Under the pieces are notes generated by a model. The model did no database searches and was not told the DNA's origin. It saw only the letters and a program-made list of their open reading frames with translations. A stretch of DNA of 48,133 nt from positions 16,213 to 64,345 of the forward strand of contig NZ_NUNF01000051.1 in the NCBI RefSeq assembly GCF_002585305.1, read 5' to 3'. Both the position numbers and the translations under genes were made by a program. Positions 1 to 10,523 of the stretch are shown here, piece after piece. Position 1 is the stretch's first letter. The number at the start of each line of letters is the position of its first letter. This DNA comes from Bacillus sp. AFS037270. GTDB taxonomy: Bacteria > Bacillota > Bacilli > Bacillales_B > DSM-18226.

Positions 1-6
1 GGGCTA

Positions 7-22
7 GGCGCTGGAGCTAGAC
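7..22. repeat. Partial dispersed repeat (GCGCTGGAGC type)
   Basis: GGCGCTGGAGCTAGAC lies just before the first gene. Near-identical words occur at 27663-27678 (AGCGCTGGAGCTGGAC), and AAAAGCGCAAGCGCC closes the window at 48119-48133. From memory these resemble pieces of a short palindromic repeat common between genes in Bacillus-group genomes. No complete copy is visible here, so the family assignment is tentative. Confidence 0.4.
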
Positions 23-43
23 AAAGAAAAGGAGGAGGACCTT

Positions 44-817
44 ATGACCACGGCACTTAAAGAAATTGAAGAAACCCCAGTGATCTCCATTTCTGGGTTA
101 TCTCAATCGTTTAATGGCAATTCTTCCTATATTTTAGAGAATGTTCATTTAACTATTCAACAAGGTGAATTTTATATCCTGCTAGGTCCCAGCGGCTGCG
201 GGAAATCAACACTACTTAGCATTATTGCCGGATTTATCAAAAATACTGCAGGAGAGGTTTTAGTTGATCAAGAAAAAGTCCATAAACCCGGAAGAAATCG
301 AGGCGTTGTCTTCCAGCAAGCTGATTCTGCCCTATTCCCTTGGTTAACCGTTAAAGAAAATGTGGAGTTTGGACTAAAGATGGAGAAGGTTCCAAAAACA
401 ATTCGTGAGCAAACGTCCTCTTCCTTCATCGAACTTGTTGGCTTAAAGGGGCATGAAGGGAAATTTCCAAAGGAACTCTCAGGAGGAATGAAACAGCGGG
501 TCCAATTAGCACGGGTCTTAGCCAATGACCCGGATATATTACTAATGGATGAACCTTTTGGCGCCCTGGATGCAATGACCCGTCGAACGATGCAGCAAGA
601 ATTGGTGAGAATTTGGAAAGAGACGAATAAAACGATTATCTTTGTCACCCATGACATTCAAGAAGCCCTTTTACTTGGCCAAAGAGTTGGCGTCATGTCT
701 GTTGGTCCATCATCTAATATTTCTACTATTTATGAAATCCCTTTAGCTTATCCAAGAGATTTTACAGACAAAGAATTTCATCATCTTTATCAACAGATCC
801 AATCACACTTTGATTAA
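44..817 (+). CDS. ABC transporter ATP-binding protein, SsuB/TauB/NrtD class
   Basis: This is the cytoplasmic ATPase of an importer for small organic anions or related solutes. At 257 aa it has the family's usual length. Walker A GPSGCGKST is at residues 48-56, the Q-loop near 91-92, the signature LSGGMKQRV at 145-153, Walker B ILLMDEP at 165-171 and the switch His at 203. AAGGAGGAGG precedes the ATG. The permease starts 15 bases after its stop, so the two form an operon. The substrate-binding protein that would identify the ligand is not in the window and may lie upstream. Sulfonate, taurine, nitrate or a thiamine pyrimidine precursor are all possible; sequence alone does not decide. Confidence 0.93.
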   Translation: MTTALKEIEETPVISISGLSQSFNGNSSYILENVHLTIQQGEFYILLGPSGCGKSTLLSIIAGFIKNTAGEVLVDQEKVHKPGRNRGVVFQQADSALFPWLTVKENVEFGLKMEKVPKTIREQTSSSFIELVGLKGHEGKFPKELSGGMKQRVQLARVLANDPDILLMDEPFGALDAMTRRTMQQELVRIWKETNKTIIFVTHDIQEALLLGQRVGVMSVGPSSNISTIYEIPLAYPRDFTDKEFHHLYQQIQSHFD

Positions 818-832
818 AAGGAGGGAAAAGAA

Positions 833-1657
833 GTGTACGCACAAAGAAATGAAATAAAAGGAAATCAAGCTTCCCTGCCGAAAATTCGATTACAGTTTTC
901 CCTTATGAGAATGGTCTTAAAGAGCGGCGTGCTGGGGTGGTTATTGGTTATTTTAATATGGAGCATTGCCGCGGCGCTTTCCGATCCTCAGTTTTTGCCC
1001 AGCCCATTAGTTGTTTGGCAAGGAGCGGTGGATCTTAGTAAGGATGGCTCATTATTCACTTTCATGGGGGCCAGCTTTTTGAGAGTAATTATTGGCTGGA
1101 CTCTTGGGAATTTGATTGCCATCCCAATTGGTTTATTAATTGGCCGCTTCTCGGCACTTAGAGTGCTGCTGGATCCAATTATTAATTTTGTCCGCTTTAT
1201 TCCTCCCCTTGCCTTTATTACCTTATTCATGCTTTGGTTCGGAATTGGCGAGCAATCCAAAATCTTTCTAATCATGTATGCCACCTTTTTTATCGTCATC
1301 ATCAATACGATTACGGGTGTACTTTTTGTGGAAGAAGATAAAATTCGTTCCGCTAGAAGCATGGGGGCGTCCGAAGTACAAATCATGTTCCATGTCATCA
1401 TTCCAGCTTCCCTTCCATATATCTTCACTGGAGCTAAGCTCGCAATGGGCTCCTCTTTCATGGCCATCGTCGGAGCTGAAATGGTTGCGGCGAATGAAGG
1501 AATTGGCTACATGATTTGGAATGCCAGGTTGTACTTTAAAACTGATTGGATTTTCGTTGGTCTCGTAATACTGGGATTAATGGGGTTTGTTATGGATAGG
1601 GTCCTTACTCTATTTGGAAAATTTGCTTTAAAACGATATAACGTGGTCAAAAAATAA
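833..1657 (+). CDS. ABC transporter permease, SsuC/TauC class
   Basis: This is the membrane subunit partnering the ATPase just upstream. It starts at GTG 833 behind AAGGAGGG. The 274 aa chain has an N-terminal membrane segment around residues 32-50 and about five more helices. The cytoplasmic EAA loop (SARSMGASEVQIMFHVIIPA, about residues 177-196) docks on the ATPase and is typical of BPD_transp_1 permeases. Sequence features point to the sulfonate/nitrate/taurine group, but the ligand is unknown. The gene ends shortly before a long perfect hairpin at 1672-1721 that probably terminates it. Confidence 0.92.
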   Translation: MYAQRNEIKGNQASLPKIRLQFSLMRMVLKSGVLGWLLVILIWSIAAALSDPQFLPSPLVVWQGAVDLSKDGSLFTFMGASFLRVIIGWTLGNLIAIPIGLLIGRFSALRVLLDPIINFVRFIPPLAFITLFMLWFGIGEQSKIFLIMYATFFIVIINTITGVLFVEEDKIRSARSMGASEVQIMFHVIIPASLPYIFTGAKLAMGSSFMAIVGAEMVAANEGIGYMIWNARLYFKTDWIFVGLVILGLMGFVMDRVLTLFGKFALKRYNVVKK

Positions 1658-1671
1658 ATGAGCACGAGTTT

Positions 1672-1721
1672 GCACGGGGACGGTTCTCATGCTTTCGGAA
1701 GCATGAGAACCGTCCCCGTGC
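1672..1721. repeat. Perfect 23-bp palindrome (REP-like), convergent terminator
   Basis: Two 23-base arms (1672-1694 and 1699-1721) are perfectly complementary around a four-base TCGG loop. The core GGGGACGGTTCT...AGAACCGTCCCC recurs at 4414-4454 and, partly decayed, at 6922-6968. It lies between the converging permease and hydroxylase genes and is followed on the + strand by a T-rich run, so it could stop transcription from both sides. The same core near three genes suggests a mobile REP-like sequence rather than an ordinary terminator. Confidence 0.8.
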
Positions 1722-1724
1722 CTT

Positions 1725-3185
1725 TCATTTTACATCACTCTTTATATTTAGATTTAAGAATTCACTTACTCTTTTAACATAGTCATCATTTGGATATGTC
1801 CTGTACAAATTACTAGATAATCGTATAGGGTCACCAAAAAAGTATCTTTCATAATGGGTTTGCCTTGTACCAAATGAGCTCATGGTAAGGTCCCATGCCA
1901 AGCGGAATAATTTGACTCGGTTCTCTGCATTCATGCATTGTGCTTGTAGATATTGGTCTAGATCTGCCCTAATTTCAGAATCAAAGGATTTCTCAGTTGG
2001 GATTGAAACCATTCCACTGGCCCCCACTAATTGGATGATTTCGCAAAAACGGGGATAAATTTTAGGAAAAGTGTTACAGGCGATTTGTAACGGAACCATA
2101 CTAGGACGCATAAACCCCCACTCATCTATTTCTGCATCGTTTTCTGCCTTCTCTACTAATGCTTTCATTGTTTCAAGACCAATTATGATTTCAGAAAGTT
2201 TTTCTTGTATATGTTGATATTCACTAACATTTATAGCCTTAACAAGAAGTTGAGCCACACCGAGAATAAATTCTGTTTTTATTATCTGTCTTGTCACTAC
2301 TTGATGGTAAGCAAAGGTGTGAAAGGAGGTTCGACTCATGAAATCAGTGGCTGCTTCCACATTATCGTAATAAAATACTCGATCCCAAGGAACTAAAACA
2401 TTATCAAAAACAACGATTGAATCCATTTCCTCATACCTTGAGCTAAGCGGATAATCAAAAGAGGATTCTCCACCCACAAAGGATTCTCTGCAAATGAATT
2501 TTAATCCCTTCGTATTAGATGGGATAGAAAAAGCGAAGGCTTCATCAGGGTCAAGAAATAGTCTTGGCGCAGTAATAACCAAAACTTCATCCGTTAAACC
2601 GCCTTGAGTAGCGAGTAGACGGGCACCTTTTATCACAATCCCTTTTTCATTTCTATCAATAACCTTAGCAGAGATTGGCTGCTCGGAAAGTTCTAAATAG
2701 CCCTGGGATCGATTTACCTGAGGTGTAATAAGTGTATGGGTAAACGAGAGGTCTTGTTCCATCGCCCTTTCATAGAGGGATTGAATATTTTCCGGAAAGC
2801 AATTTTTTATACCTTTTAATAGGGAGGCTGAGGAGGCAAAGCTCATAACTGCTGTGTTCATATAGTCAGGACTTCTTCCCATCATGCCATGAGTGATTCG
2901 CGCCCAGTGTTCGATCATCTTTCTTCTTTTCTTTAAATCCTCTTTTGTTTTTGGCTGCAAATAGGAGAGTCCAATTGGTTCTTCTTTATCTGGTAAAAAG
3001 AATATCATCTCCTCTTTTAACTCGGGTTCATTTTGCAAATCATACAAAGAAGCCTTTGTCTTAAGAATCCCTTTAAAGGCAGGGTGCTCAGATATTTTCC
3101 CCTTAATTTTTTCACCATCAAACCAAATTTCATTTTCCAACTTATTTAATCGTTCAATAAAATCCTTTCCCTTAATAGTGCCCAT
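1725..3185 (-). CDS. 4-hydroxyphenylacetate 3-monooxygenase family (HpaB/YoaI-like) flavin-dependent hydroxylase
   Basis: This 486 aa protein belongs to the FADH2-dependent HpaB/PvcC oxygenases, which share the acyl-CoA-dehydrogenase fold and usually ortho-hydroxylate phenols with FADH2 supplied by a separate reductase. The conserved stretch WARITHGMMGRSPDYMN at residues 94-110 is diagnostic. Length fits the family (about 480-520 aa). The start is preceded by AAGGAGTAGGG. No HpaC-type reductase and no homoprotocatechuate pathway genes are adjacent, so the true substrate is uncertain; other family members act on chlorophenols or 4-hydroxybutyryl-CoA. The gene stands alone, convergent with the ABC operon. 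Confidence 0.85.
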   Translation of the reverse strand: MGTIKGKDFIERLNKLENEIWFDGEKIKGKISEHPAFKGILKTKASLYDLQNEPELKEEMIFFLPDKEEPIGLSYLQPKTKEDLKKRRKMIEHWARITHGMMGRSPDYMNTAVMSFASSASLLKGIKNCFPENIQSLYERAMEQDLSFTHTLITPQVNRSQGYLELSEQPISAKVIDRNEKGIVIKGARLLATQGGLTDEVLVITAPRLFLDPDEAFAFSIPSNTKGLKFICRESFVGGESSFDYPLSSRYEEMDSIVVFDNVLVPWDRVFYYDNVEAATDFMSRTSFHTFAYHQVVTRQIIKTEFILGVAQLLVKAINVSEYQHIQEKLSEIIIGLETMKALVEKAENDAEIDEWGFMRPSMVPLQIACNTFPKIYPRFCEIIQLVGASGMVSIPTEKSFDSEIRADLDQYLQAQCMNAENRVKLFRLAWDLTMSSFGTRQTHYERYFFGDPIRLSSNLYRTYPNDDYVKRVSEFLNLNIKSDVK

Positions 3186-3352
3186 TTTCTCCCTACTCCT
3201 TCTGCTTGAATACTTCGAACAAATTGTACTAGCTCAGCTAGTTTTATTTTATTGAAGGTGATGGATGCTTGTTCCTATTGGAAAAGCCCTGTTTTAAATT
3301 AGGGAGAATGTCCAATTACTTGGGGAACACAATTATCTACTTGAACCAATGT

Positions 3353-3388
3353 CAAAACCCCTGCTTTTTGATGGTAAGCAGGGGTTTG
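3353..3388. terminator. Terminator-like hairpin
   Basis: CAAAACCCCTGCTT and AAGCAGGGGTTTG form a strong stem of about 14 bp around a short loop. A moderately T-rich run follows on the + strand. On the - strand it lies downstream of the DUF155 gene, which it may terminate with only a short U tract. No + strand gene is visible upstream that would need it. Confidence 0.5.
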
Positions 3389-3451
3389 AGTTATTATTTT
3401 TGGGAGGTATTCGACATTAGGGTAAACAACGAAAGAGACCAAAACAGGCTC

Positions 3452-4288
3452 TCAAGGGAGCCACCCCATAATCTGTAAGACTGTTATTACGATTTCAATC
3501 ACAATAAGAATCACGACAATCCATTCTACGAATAGTCCTCGAATTGAATGGCTAATGGTGGAGAAACCATCAATGATGTTATATAAAATTTCCGTTTTGC
3601 TTTTTAAAATTATATGGCGGTCGTTCAATTCAAAAAAATCCATCATTTTGTCGTAAAATTCGTTGGCATTACTGCTCGTCCAAGTGATATCTGGCTTATC
3701 CAAAATCATGATATAGGCTAAGGTGTTATAGTCATGACGTAGAATTTTTGCGGTCGTTCTTGCCAATTCTTTATTGCCTATTCGCAGCTTCCCTTTTTCC
3801 AGCCGGTCAATCATGGTTTCAAGCCTGTCGTGTATGCCCTCTAATTGTTCCTCCGTTTTTTCAAGAGCAACCGATTTTGCAAGAACAGTAGAAATTAATT
3901 CAGGGTAAAAAGGCTCGTATTCAGGTACAACCACATATTCGTCGGTCAATTCAAGGGCTGCTTTTTCATTAATATGAAGACTATAATCGTCCGAATACCT
4001 GCCTATGTTTTTCAGGTCCATTTCCGGCTCGAAAGTTTGAAGGTAGTTTAAAAAAACCTTGATCTCATCGTCCGTCGAGTGATTAATAAATACAACACAT
4101 CCAAACGAAAAAACCAGAACACTTTTCGATTCGTCCACTTTTTTCCCTAGAATGGTTTGAAGGATGCGTCCTCTCAGGATTAAAGGTTCTTCCCAGGTGA
4201 ACTTCTTTGGAATGCCGCATTGTAAAGCAATTTTGTTTAGATCAATTTCGTTTGTAATAGAAATTGCTTTAAAGGAAATATCCATCAT
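3452..4288 (-). CDS. DUF155 / RMD1 family membrane-anchored protein
   Basis: The 278 aa sequence matches the DUF155 (RMD1/YagE) pattern: an N-terminal alpha/beta part with SFGCVVFIN (about residues 84-92), then VLAKSVALEKTEEQLE, a coiled region with LEKGKLRI, the DKPDITW segment, and a single C-terminal membrane helix (about residues 255-275). Eukaryotic relatives (yeast Rmd1, human RMND1) act at mitochondrial membranes; the bacterial role is not established. The C-terminal anchor suggests a soluble domain facing the cytoplasm. It is a single gene, transcribed toward the hydroxylase. I recognise the family but assign no biochemical function. Confidence 0.85.
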   Translation of the reverse strand: MMDISFKAISITNEIDLNKIALQCGIPKKFTWEEPLILRGRILQTILGKKVDESKSVLVFSFGCVVFINHSTDDEIKVFLNYLQTFEPEMDLKNIGRYSDDYSLHINEKAALELTDEYVVVPEYEPFYPELISTVLAKSVALEKTEEQLEGIHDRLETMIDRLEKGKLRIGNKELARTTAKILRHDYNTLAYIMILDKPDITWTSSNANEFYDKMMDFFELNDRHIILKSKTEILYNIIDGFSTISHSIRGLFVEWIVVILIVIEIVITVLQIMGWLP

Positions 4289-4371
4289 TTTTTCACTCTT
4301 TCACAGATTAGTCATTCTTTCATTTAAGTCTATTTTTCTCAACAAATCAATACGAATGACCCAAAACAAAA

Positions 4372-4404
4372 AAAGTGCCTTCACCCAAAAGGGTAAGACA
4401 CTTT
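4372..4404 (-). terminator. Intrinsic terminator of the beta-glucosidase gene
   Basis: On the - strand a stem of about 13 bp (AAGTGTCTTACCC / GGGTGAAGGCACTT) is followed by a run of T. A very similar hairpin lies after the EIIBCA gene at 6876-6911, and each is followed by a copy of the palindromic repeat. Confidence 0.8.
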
Positions 4405-4406
4405 GT

Positions 4407-4461
4407 GAAGCGCGGGGACGGTTCTCTTGCTTCCAGAGCAGCAGAACCGTCCCCATGCTTC
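4407..4461. repeat. REP-like palindrome, copy 2
   Basis: The arms GGGGACGGTTCT (4414-4425) and AGAACCGTCCCC (4443-4454) match the copy at 1672-1721. An outer GAAGC/GCTTC pair extends the stem. Unlike that copy, the loop region is interrupted (TTCCAGAGCAGC). Together with the terminator next to it this forms a composite of about 90 bp that is repeated at 6876-6975. Confidence 0.8.
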
Positions 4462-4471
4462 CATTCGACAA

Positions 4472-5965
<1,494 letters not shown>

Positions 5966-5982
5966 TTATAAAAAAATGATCT

Positions 5983-5995
5983 CTTTACTATAAAG
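5983..5995. promoter_or_regulatory. 13-bp palindrome at the putative beta-glucosidase promoter
   Basis: CTTTACTATAAAG is a perfect palindrome apart from its central base. On the - strand it overlaps a weak -10 (TATAGT) with TTAGCT 16 bases upstream. It could be the operator of the neighbouring RpiR-type regulator; this is inference only. Confidence 0.35.
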
Positions 5996-6031
5996 GGTTT
6001 TGCTAATAAGCTAATCATACTATCAACCAAC

Positions 6032-6060
6032 AAAAAAAACTGGTCTATTTAAGACCAGTT
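6032..6060 (-). terminator. Intrinsic terminator of the RpiR gene
   Basis: AACTGGTCT and AGACCAGTT form a 9 bp stem, followed on the - strand by eight T. It lies 10 bases after the regulator's stop and before the beta-glucosidase gene. Confidence 0.88.
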
Positions 6061-6069
6061 GAAGCCAAG

Positions 6070-6828
6070 TTAGATTTCCAAAAAACGCTGATAGCGACTG
6101 AATAGAACATCAAACAATCGCAATAGGGTATAGCTGCTAACACTACCATTCTCAATTTTGCCACATTGCAAAATTTCATCGAATATTTCCAAGTTACGAA
6201 GCTCACTAGAAAAAGTAATCAGCAGTTTCTTACCTTTAGCGTTTTTGATTTTTTCACTAATTGGTAAATGATTAGAAAGGATATTTCCTTGAATGGAAAT
6301 CGTTATAATCATGTCTTCATCCGATAAATCTGATAATGCATCAATTTGTTTAAATAGATTTGTATCACATTCACATAGCTTTCCAAGAAGGAATAGCTTT
6401 TTTTGCAATTCCATTGCTTGAACTTGATGTTTTTCAAAACCTAAGATCACAATTCTTCTCGATTTCTTAATTTGATTTGCTATCTGATCAATCTGAGACG
6501 TTGGGATATTATCTATCATCTCAATATTTTCATTTAATTGTTTAAAAAACATCTGTGTACTTAATTCAGAATCAGAATTTTCATGGAAAGAGGCTCCCAT
6601 TGGAACAGCAACACTATTTCTTAGATTTGAAAAATTTTTAAAACCAATCCTTTTGCAAAAACGATTAATTGTCGAAGGAGCCACATTACATGCCTCTGCA
6701 ACACTATCTAATGAAAAACTCTCTATCTTATGGATATGCTCCAAAAGACTTTTCGCTATGTAATAATTGATATCCTTATTAAGAGAATTATTTATATAAG
6801 CTAAAAGTGTATAAATCAGCTGCTCCAC
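6070..6828 (-). CDS. RpiR (MurR/RpiR) family transcriptional regulator
   Basis: The N-terminal helix-turn-helix (SVAEACNVAPSTINRFCKRIGF, about residues 40-61) is followed by a SIS sugar-phosphate-binding domain (about 100-240). Such regulators sense phosphosugars and usually control neighbouring PTS or hydrolase genes. The GTG at 6837 is part of the GAGGTG ribosome site, so GTG 6828, six bases downstream of that site, is the better start (about 252 aa). It lies between the EIIBCA and 6-phospho-beta-glucosidase genes and presumably controls them. It is separated from both by terminators. Confidence 0.88.
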   Translation of the reverse strand: MEQLIYTLLAYINNSLNKDINYYIAKSLLEHIHKIESFSLDSVAEACNVAPSTINRFCKRIGFKNFSNLRNSVAVPMGASFHENSDSELSTQMFFKQLNENIEMIDNIPTSQIDQIANQIKKSRRIVILGFEKHQVQAMELQKKLFLLGKLCECDTNLFKQIDALSDLSDEDMIITISIQGNILSNHLPISEKIKNAKGKKLLITFSSELRNLEIFDEILQCGKIENGSVSSYTLLRLFDVLFSRYQRFLEI

Positions 6829-6875
6829 TTTCCCCACCTCACCTAAGAAATTCTAACACACTTCACTGAACAACA

Positions 6876-6911
6876 AAAAGCGCCTTCACCCCAAATGGGT
6901 AAGGCACTTTT
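6876..6911 (-). terminator. Intrinsic terminator of the EIIBCA gene
   Basis: AAAAGTGCCTTACCC and GGGTGAAGGCGCTTTT pair on the - strand, followed by a short T-rich stretch. Closely related to the hairpin at 4372-4404. Confidence 0.75.
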
Positions 6912-6913
6912 GT

Positions 6914-6975
6914 GGAGCATAGGGACGTTTCTCATGCTTCGGGATTCCGGAGCAGCAGAACCGTCCCCACGCTTC
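6914..6975. repeat. REP-like palindrome, copy 3 (partly decayed)
   Basis: The right arm AGAACCGTCCCC (6957-6968) is intact. The left arm reads GGGACGTTTCTCATGCTT, with small changes from the 1672 copy. GAGCAGC in the loop matches the 4407 copy. It lies immediately downstream of the EIIBCA stop codon. Confidence 0.75.
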
Positions 6976-6983
6976 TTTTTTCA

Positions 6984-8921
<1,938 letters not shown>

Positions 8922-8959
8922 TTATAAAGCTATTTTTGTATTCGCTTTCAGTCCAAGAA

Positions 8960-9026
8960 AAACAAAAAACCTAAACTACTCAGAATATAAGAACATAGCA
9001 TTCTCATACTTTGAGTAATTTAGGTT
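8960..9026 (-). terminator. Leader terminator of the bglP transcript
   Basis: On the - strand AACCTAAATTACTCA pairs with TGAGTAGTTTAGGTT (15 bp with one G-U), with an inner AGAAT/ATTCT pair, followed by T6. The upstream arm shares its first bases with the RAT at 9022-9050, so folding of the RAT excludes the terminator. Confidence 0.92.
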
Positions 9027-9050
9027 TTGCCTGCCGGACAGTAACAATCC
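9022..9050 (-). promoter_or_regulatory. RAT antiterminator site, LicT/BglG type
   Basis: The - strand reads GGATTGTTACTG, six variable bases, then GCAGGCAAAACCT. This matches the ribonucleic antiterminator bound by BglG/SacY/LicT proteins, closest to the LicT target in B. subtilis bglP and bglS leaders (from memory). Its 3' end overlaps the terminator stem, giving the expected mutually exclusive folds. It makes bglP expression depend on an antiterminator protein encoded elsewhere. Confidence 0.93.
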
Positions 9051-9089
9051 TAAAAGGGAATGTTTTATTTTGTTTTTGTTTATGCTTTG

Positions 9090-9125
9090 ATTCTATCATG
9101 TTTAGATTAATTGTCAACGCTTTCA
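9090..9125 (-). promoter_or_regulatory. bglP promoter with overlapping cre box
   Basis: TTGACA (9112-9117) and TAGAAT (9090-9095) are separated by 16 bases. TGAAAGCGTTGACA at 9112-9125 fits the catabolite-responsive element TGNAANCGNTNNCA at every fixed position and covers the -35. CcpA bound there would block RNA polymerase, giving glucose repression on top of antitermination. Confidence 0.88.
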
Positions 9126-9221
9126 TCTGCTTTTTTAATAAAATTATACTGGTAATAAATACCTAGTTTGACTAACTAAAGAATAGAATCACCGGTTGAA
9201 TAGTATATAACAAAAAAAGAA

Positions 9222-9241
9222 CATTATGAGGGCTAACCTCT
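9222..9241 (-). terminator. Short terminator of the quinone reductase gene
   Basis: On the - strand GAGG-TTAGC-CCTC is followed after a few bases by a run of seven T. The stem is weak (4-5 bp) and begins at the stop codon. Confidence 0.4.
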
Positions 9242-9828
9242 TAATGATCTATCGTTTTAAAATATCTATAAATCCTTTCTAGCTTCTTCATTTGATTTCC
9301 CTTAGGACTTTCCATATTTCCAAACTCAAAGAACTTCACCTTCTTGATGCCGACGAAATTGAATAAGGCTTTTTTCATTAAGATTTTATGAGCATTATGT
9401 AACCAAAGTAATGGATAGTGGGCAGGCCCTTTCATGGTTGATACACATACGACGGACTTTCCTTTCAAAAGCCCTTCTGGGAAAAGCCCTTTCTTGTCTC
9501 TATATGCAAAATTGGCAGCAAATAATTGATCTATATATCCCATAAGCATTGCCGGAGGTCTCCCCCACCAAATTGGATAGATAAAAACAATCTTGTCAGC
9601 CCACATAATTTGTTTTCTATATTTTTCAGTACTAGGCTCCTTATACATATCACGTCTGCGTTTTTGTTCGTTAAAGACCAGGAGTGGATTAAATTTCTCT
9701 TCATATAAATCTAAGACCTGCATTTCCTTGATATTAGGATTTTCATTACTACCTTTGATCACCTTTTGTAAAAATGCATAATTTAAACTTTGGTGATTTG
9801 GATATGTGTAAATGACCAGCAGCTTCAT
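9241..9828 (-). CDS. Flavodoxin-fold NAD(P)H dehydrogenase (quinone), Flavodoxin_2 family
   Basis: This is a soluble FMN/FAD oxidoreductase of the NQO1/YwrO/KefF/MdaB group that reduces quinones by two electrons and protects against electrophiles. The flavin-phosphate region (VIYTYPNHQSLNYAF) starts the protein, and IVFIYPIWWGRPPAML at about residues 80-95 is the typical second motif. ATG 9828 is chosen because AAGGGGTG precedes it; the longer frame runs back through the promoter. The 195 aa length is normal. It is divergent from a MarR gene across a 117-base region with two identical palindromes, so it is very probably that regulator's target. Confidence 0.9.
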   Translation of the reverse strand: MKLLVIYTYPNHQSLNYAFLQKVIKGSNENPNIKEMQVLDLYEEKFNPLLVFNEQKRRRDMYKEPSTEKYRKQIMWADKIVFIYPIWWGRPPAMLMGYIDQLFAANFAYRDKKGLFPEGLLKGKSVVCVSTMKGPAHYPLLWLHNAHKILMKKALFNFVGIKKVKFFEFGNMESPKGNQMKKLERIYRYFKTIDH

Positions 9829-9842
9829 ATTGCACCCCTTAC

Positions 9843-9856
9843 TTATCAATTGATAA
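9843..9856. promoter_or_regulatory. MarR-type operator 1
   Basis: TTATCAATTGATAA is a perfect 14-bp palindrome placed close to the start of the quinone reductase gene. The identical sequence occurs at 9883-9896. Confidence 0.75.
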
Positions 9857-9882
9857 CTAAATAGTATCATCATCCATACTAT

Positions 9883-9896
9883 TTATCAATTGATAA
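9883..9896. promoter_or_regulatory. MarR-type operator 2
   Basis: This is an identical copy of TTATCAATTGATAA with its centre exactly 40 bp from operator 1, on the MarR side. Between the two lies a further inverted pair, ATAGTAT and ATACTAT, so the whole divergent region is symmetric. Confidence 0.75.
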
Positions 9897-9945
9897 TTGT
9901 ATTTTGATAACAACTTTGTTATCTTGTCCTTAAGAGGTGAGAAAA

Positions 9946-10377
9946 ATGGACAAAAATGCTCTTTTTTATAAACTTGTGTCGTTCACAGCTTCTGTTCATC
10001 GTGTGACCACTGAATTAACCAAAGATGTAAAGTCAGATTTAATCTCACAAGTTCAATATCATATTCTTGAATATATTGCGGTTAATCAACCTGTGACACC
10101 AAGTGATGTTAGCGATTGTCAAAACATGTCTATGCCAAACACAAGTCGTGAGCTTAGAAAATTAACTGAAAAAGGGTTGATTGAAAAGGTGACTGATACC
10201 GAAGATCGGCGAAAACAATATATTCGTCTTTCGCATAATGGAAAAAACATGATGAACGAAGCCTTCACATCGATAGAATCTCGGTTTTTAACCCGCATCC
10301 AGAATGCTTCGAATGAGGATTTAGAGGATATTGAACGTGCCCTCGAAATACTTCAGACCAAAGTATTTTATCAGTAA
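9946..10377 (+). CDS. MarR family transcriptional regulator
   Basis: A winged-helix regulator of 143 aa. The recognition region MPNTSRELRKLTEKGLIEKV and the wing DRRKQYIRLS (about residues 66-95) are typical. The GTG at 9937 is part of the GAGGTG ribosome site, so ATG 9946 is the start. It is divergent from a quinone reductase with twin palindromes between them. Members in this arrangement often act as thiol- or quinone-sensing repressors; no Cys lies in the extreme N-terminus, but one is present near residue 60 (SDCQN). The ligand is inferred, not shown. Confidence 0.9.
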   Translation: MDKNALFYKLVSFTASVHRVTTELTKDVKSDLISQVQYHILEYIAVNQPVTPSDVSDCQNMSMPNTSRELRKLTEKGLIEKVTDTEDRRKQYIRLSHNGKNMMNEAFTSIESRFLTRIQNASNEDLEDIERALEILQTKVFYQ

Positions 10378-10395
10378 GATTAATAAGGTAAGAAT

Positions 10396-10423
10396 GCTCC
10401 CTCAATCCATTAATAGAGGGAGC
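10396..10423 (+). terminator. Hairpin after the MarR gene
   Basis: GCTCCCTC and GAGGGAGC form an 8 bp stem about 20 bases after the stop. No T run follows, so termination would be inefficient. Confidence 0.45.
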
Positions 10424-10523
10424 TGAGCTCCAAATACATATAAAATGGTTAGATATTTTCTTCATTAAGCACACATATAAATATAAAAGTGTATTTTAGT
10501 AACAAGTTAAAGAGGTGGGTTAT

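Noticed and set aside
268..657. Long - strand open frame opposite the ABC ATPase
   Set aside because: It lies wholly within a clear ATPase gene, has no ribosome site and no recognisable motif; it is a shadow.
988..1467. 159-codon - strand frame opposite the permease
   Set aside because: Antisense to a well-supported membrane protein; composition reflects the helices of the true gene.
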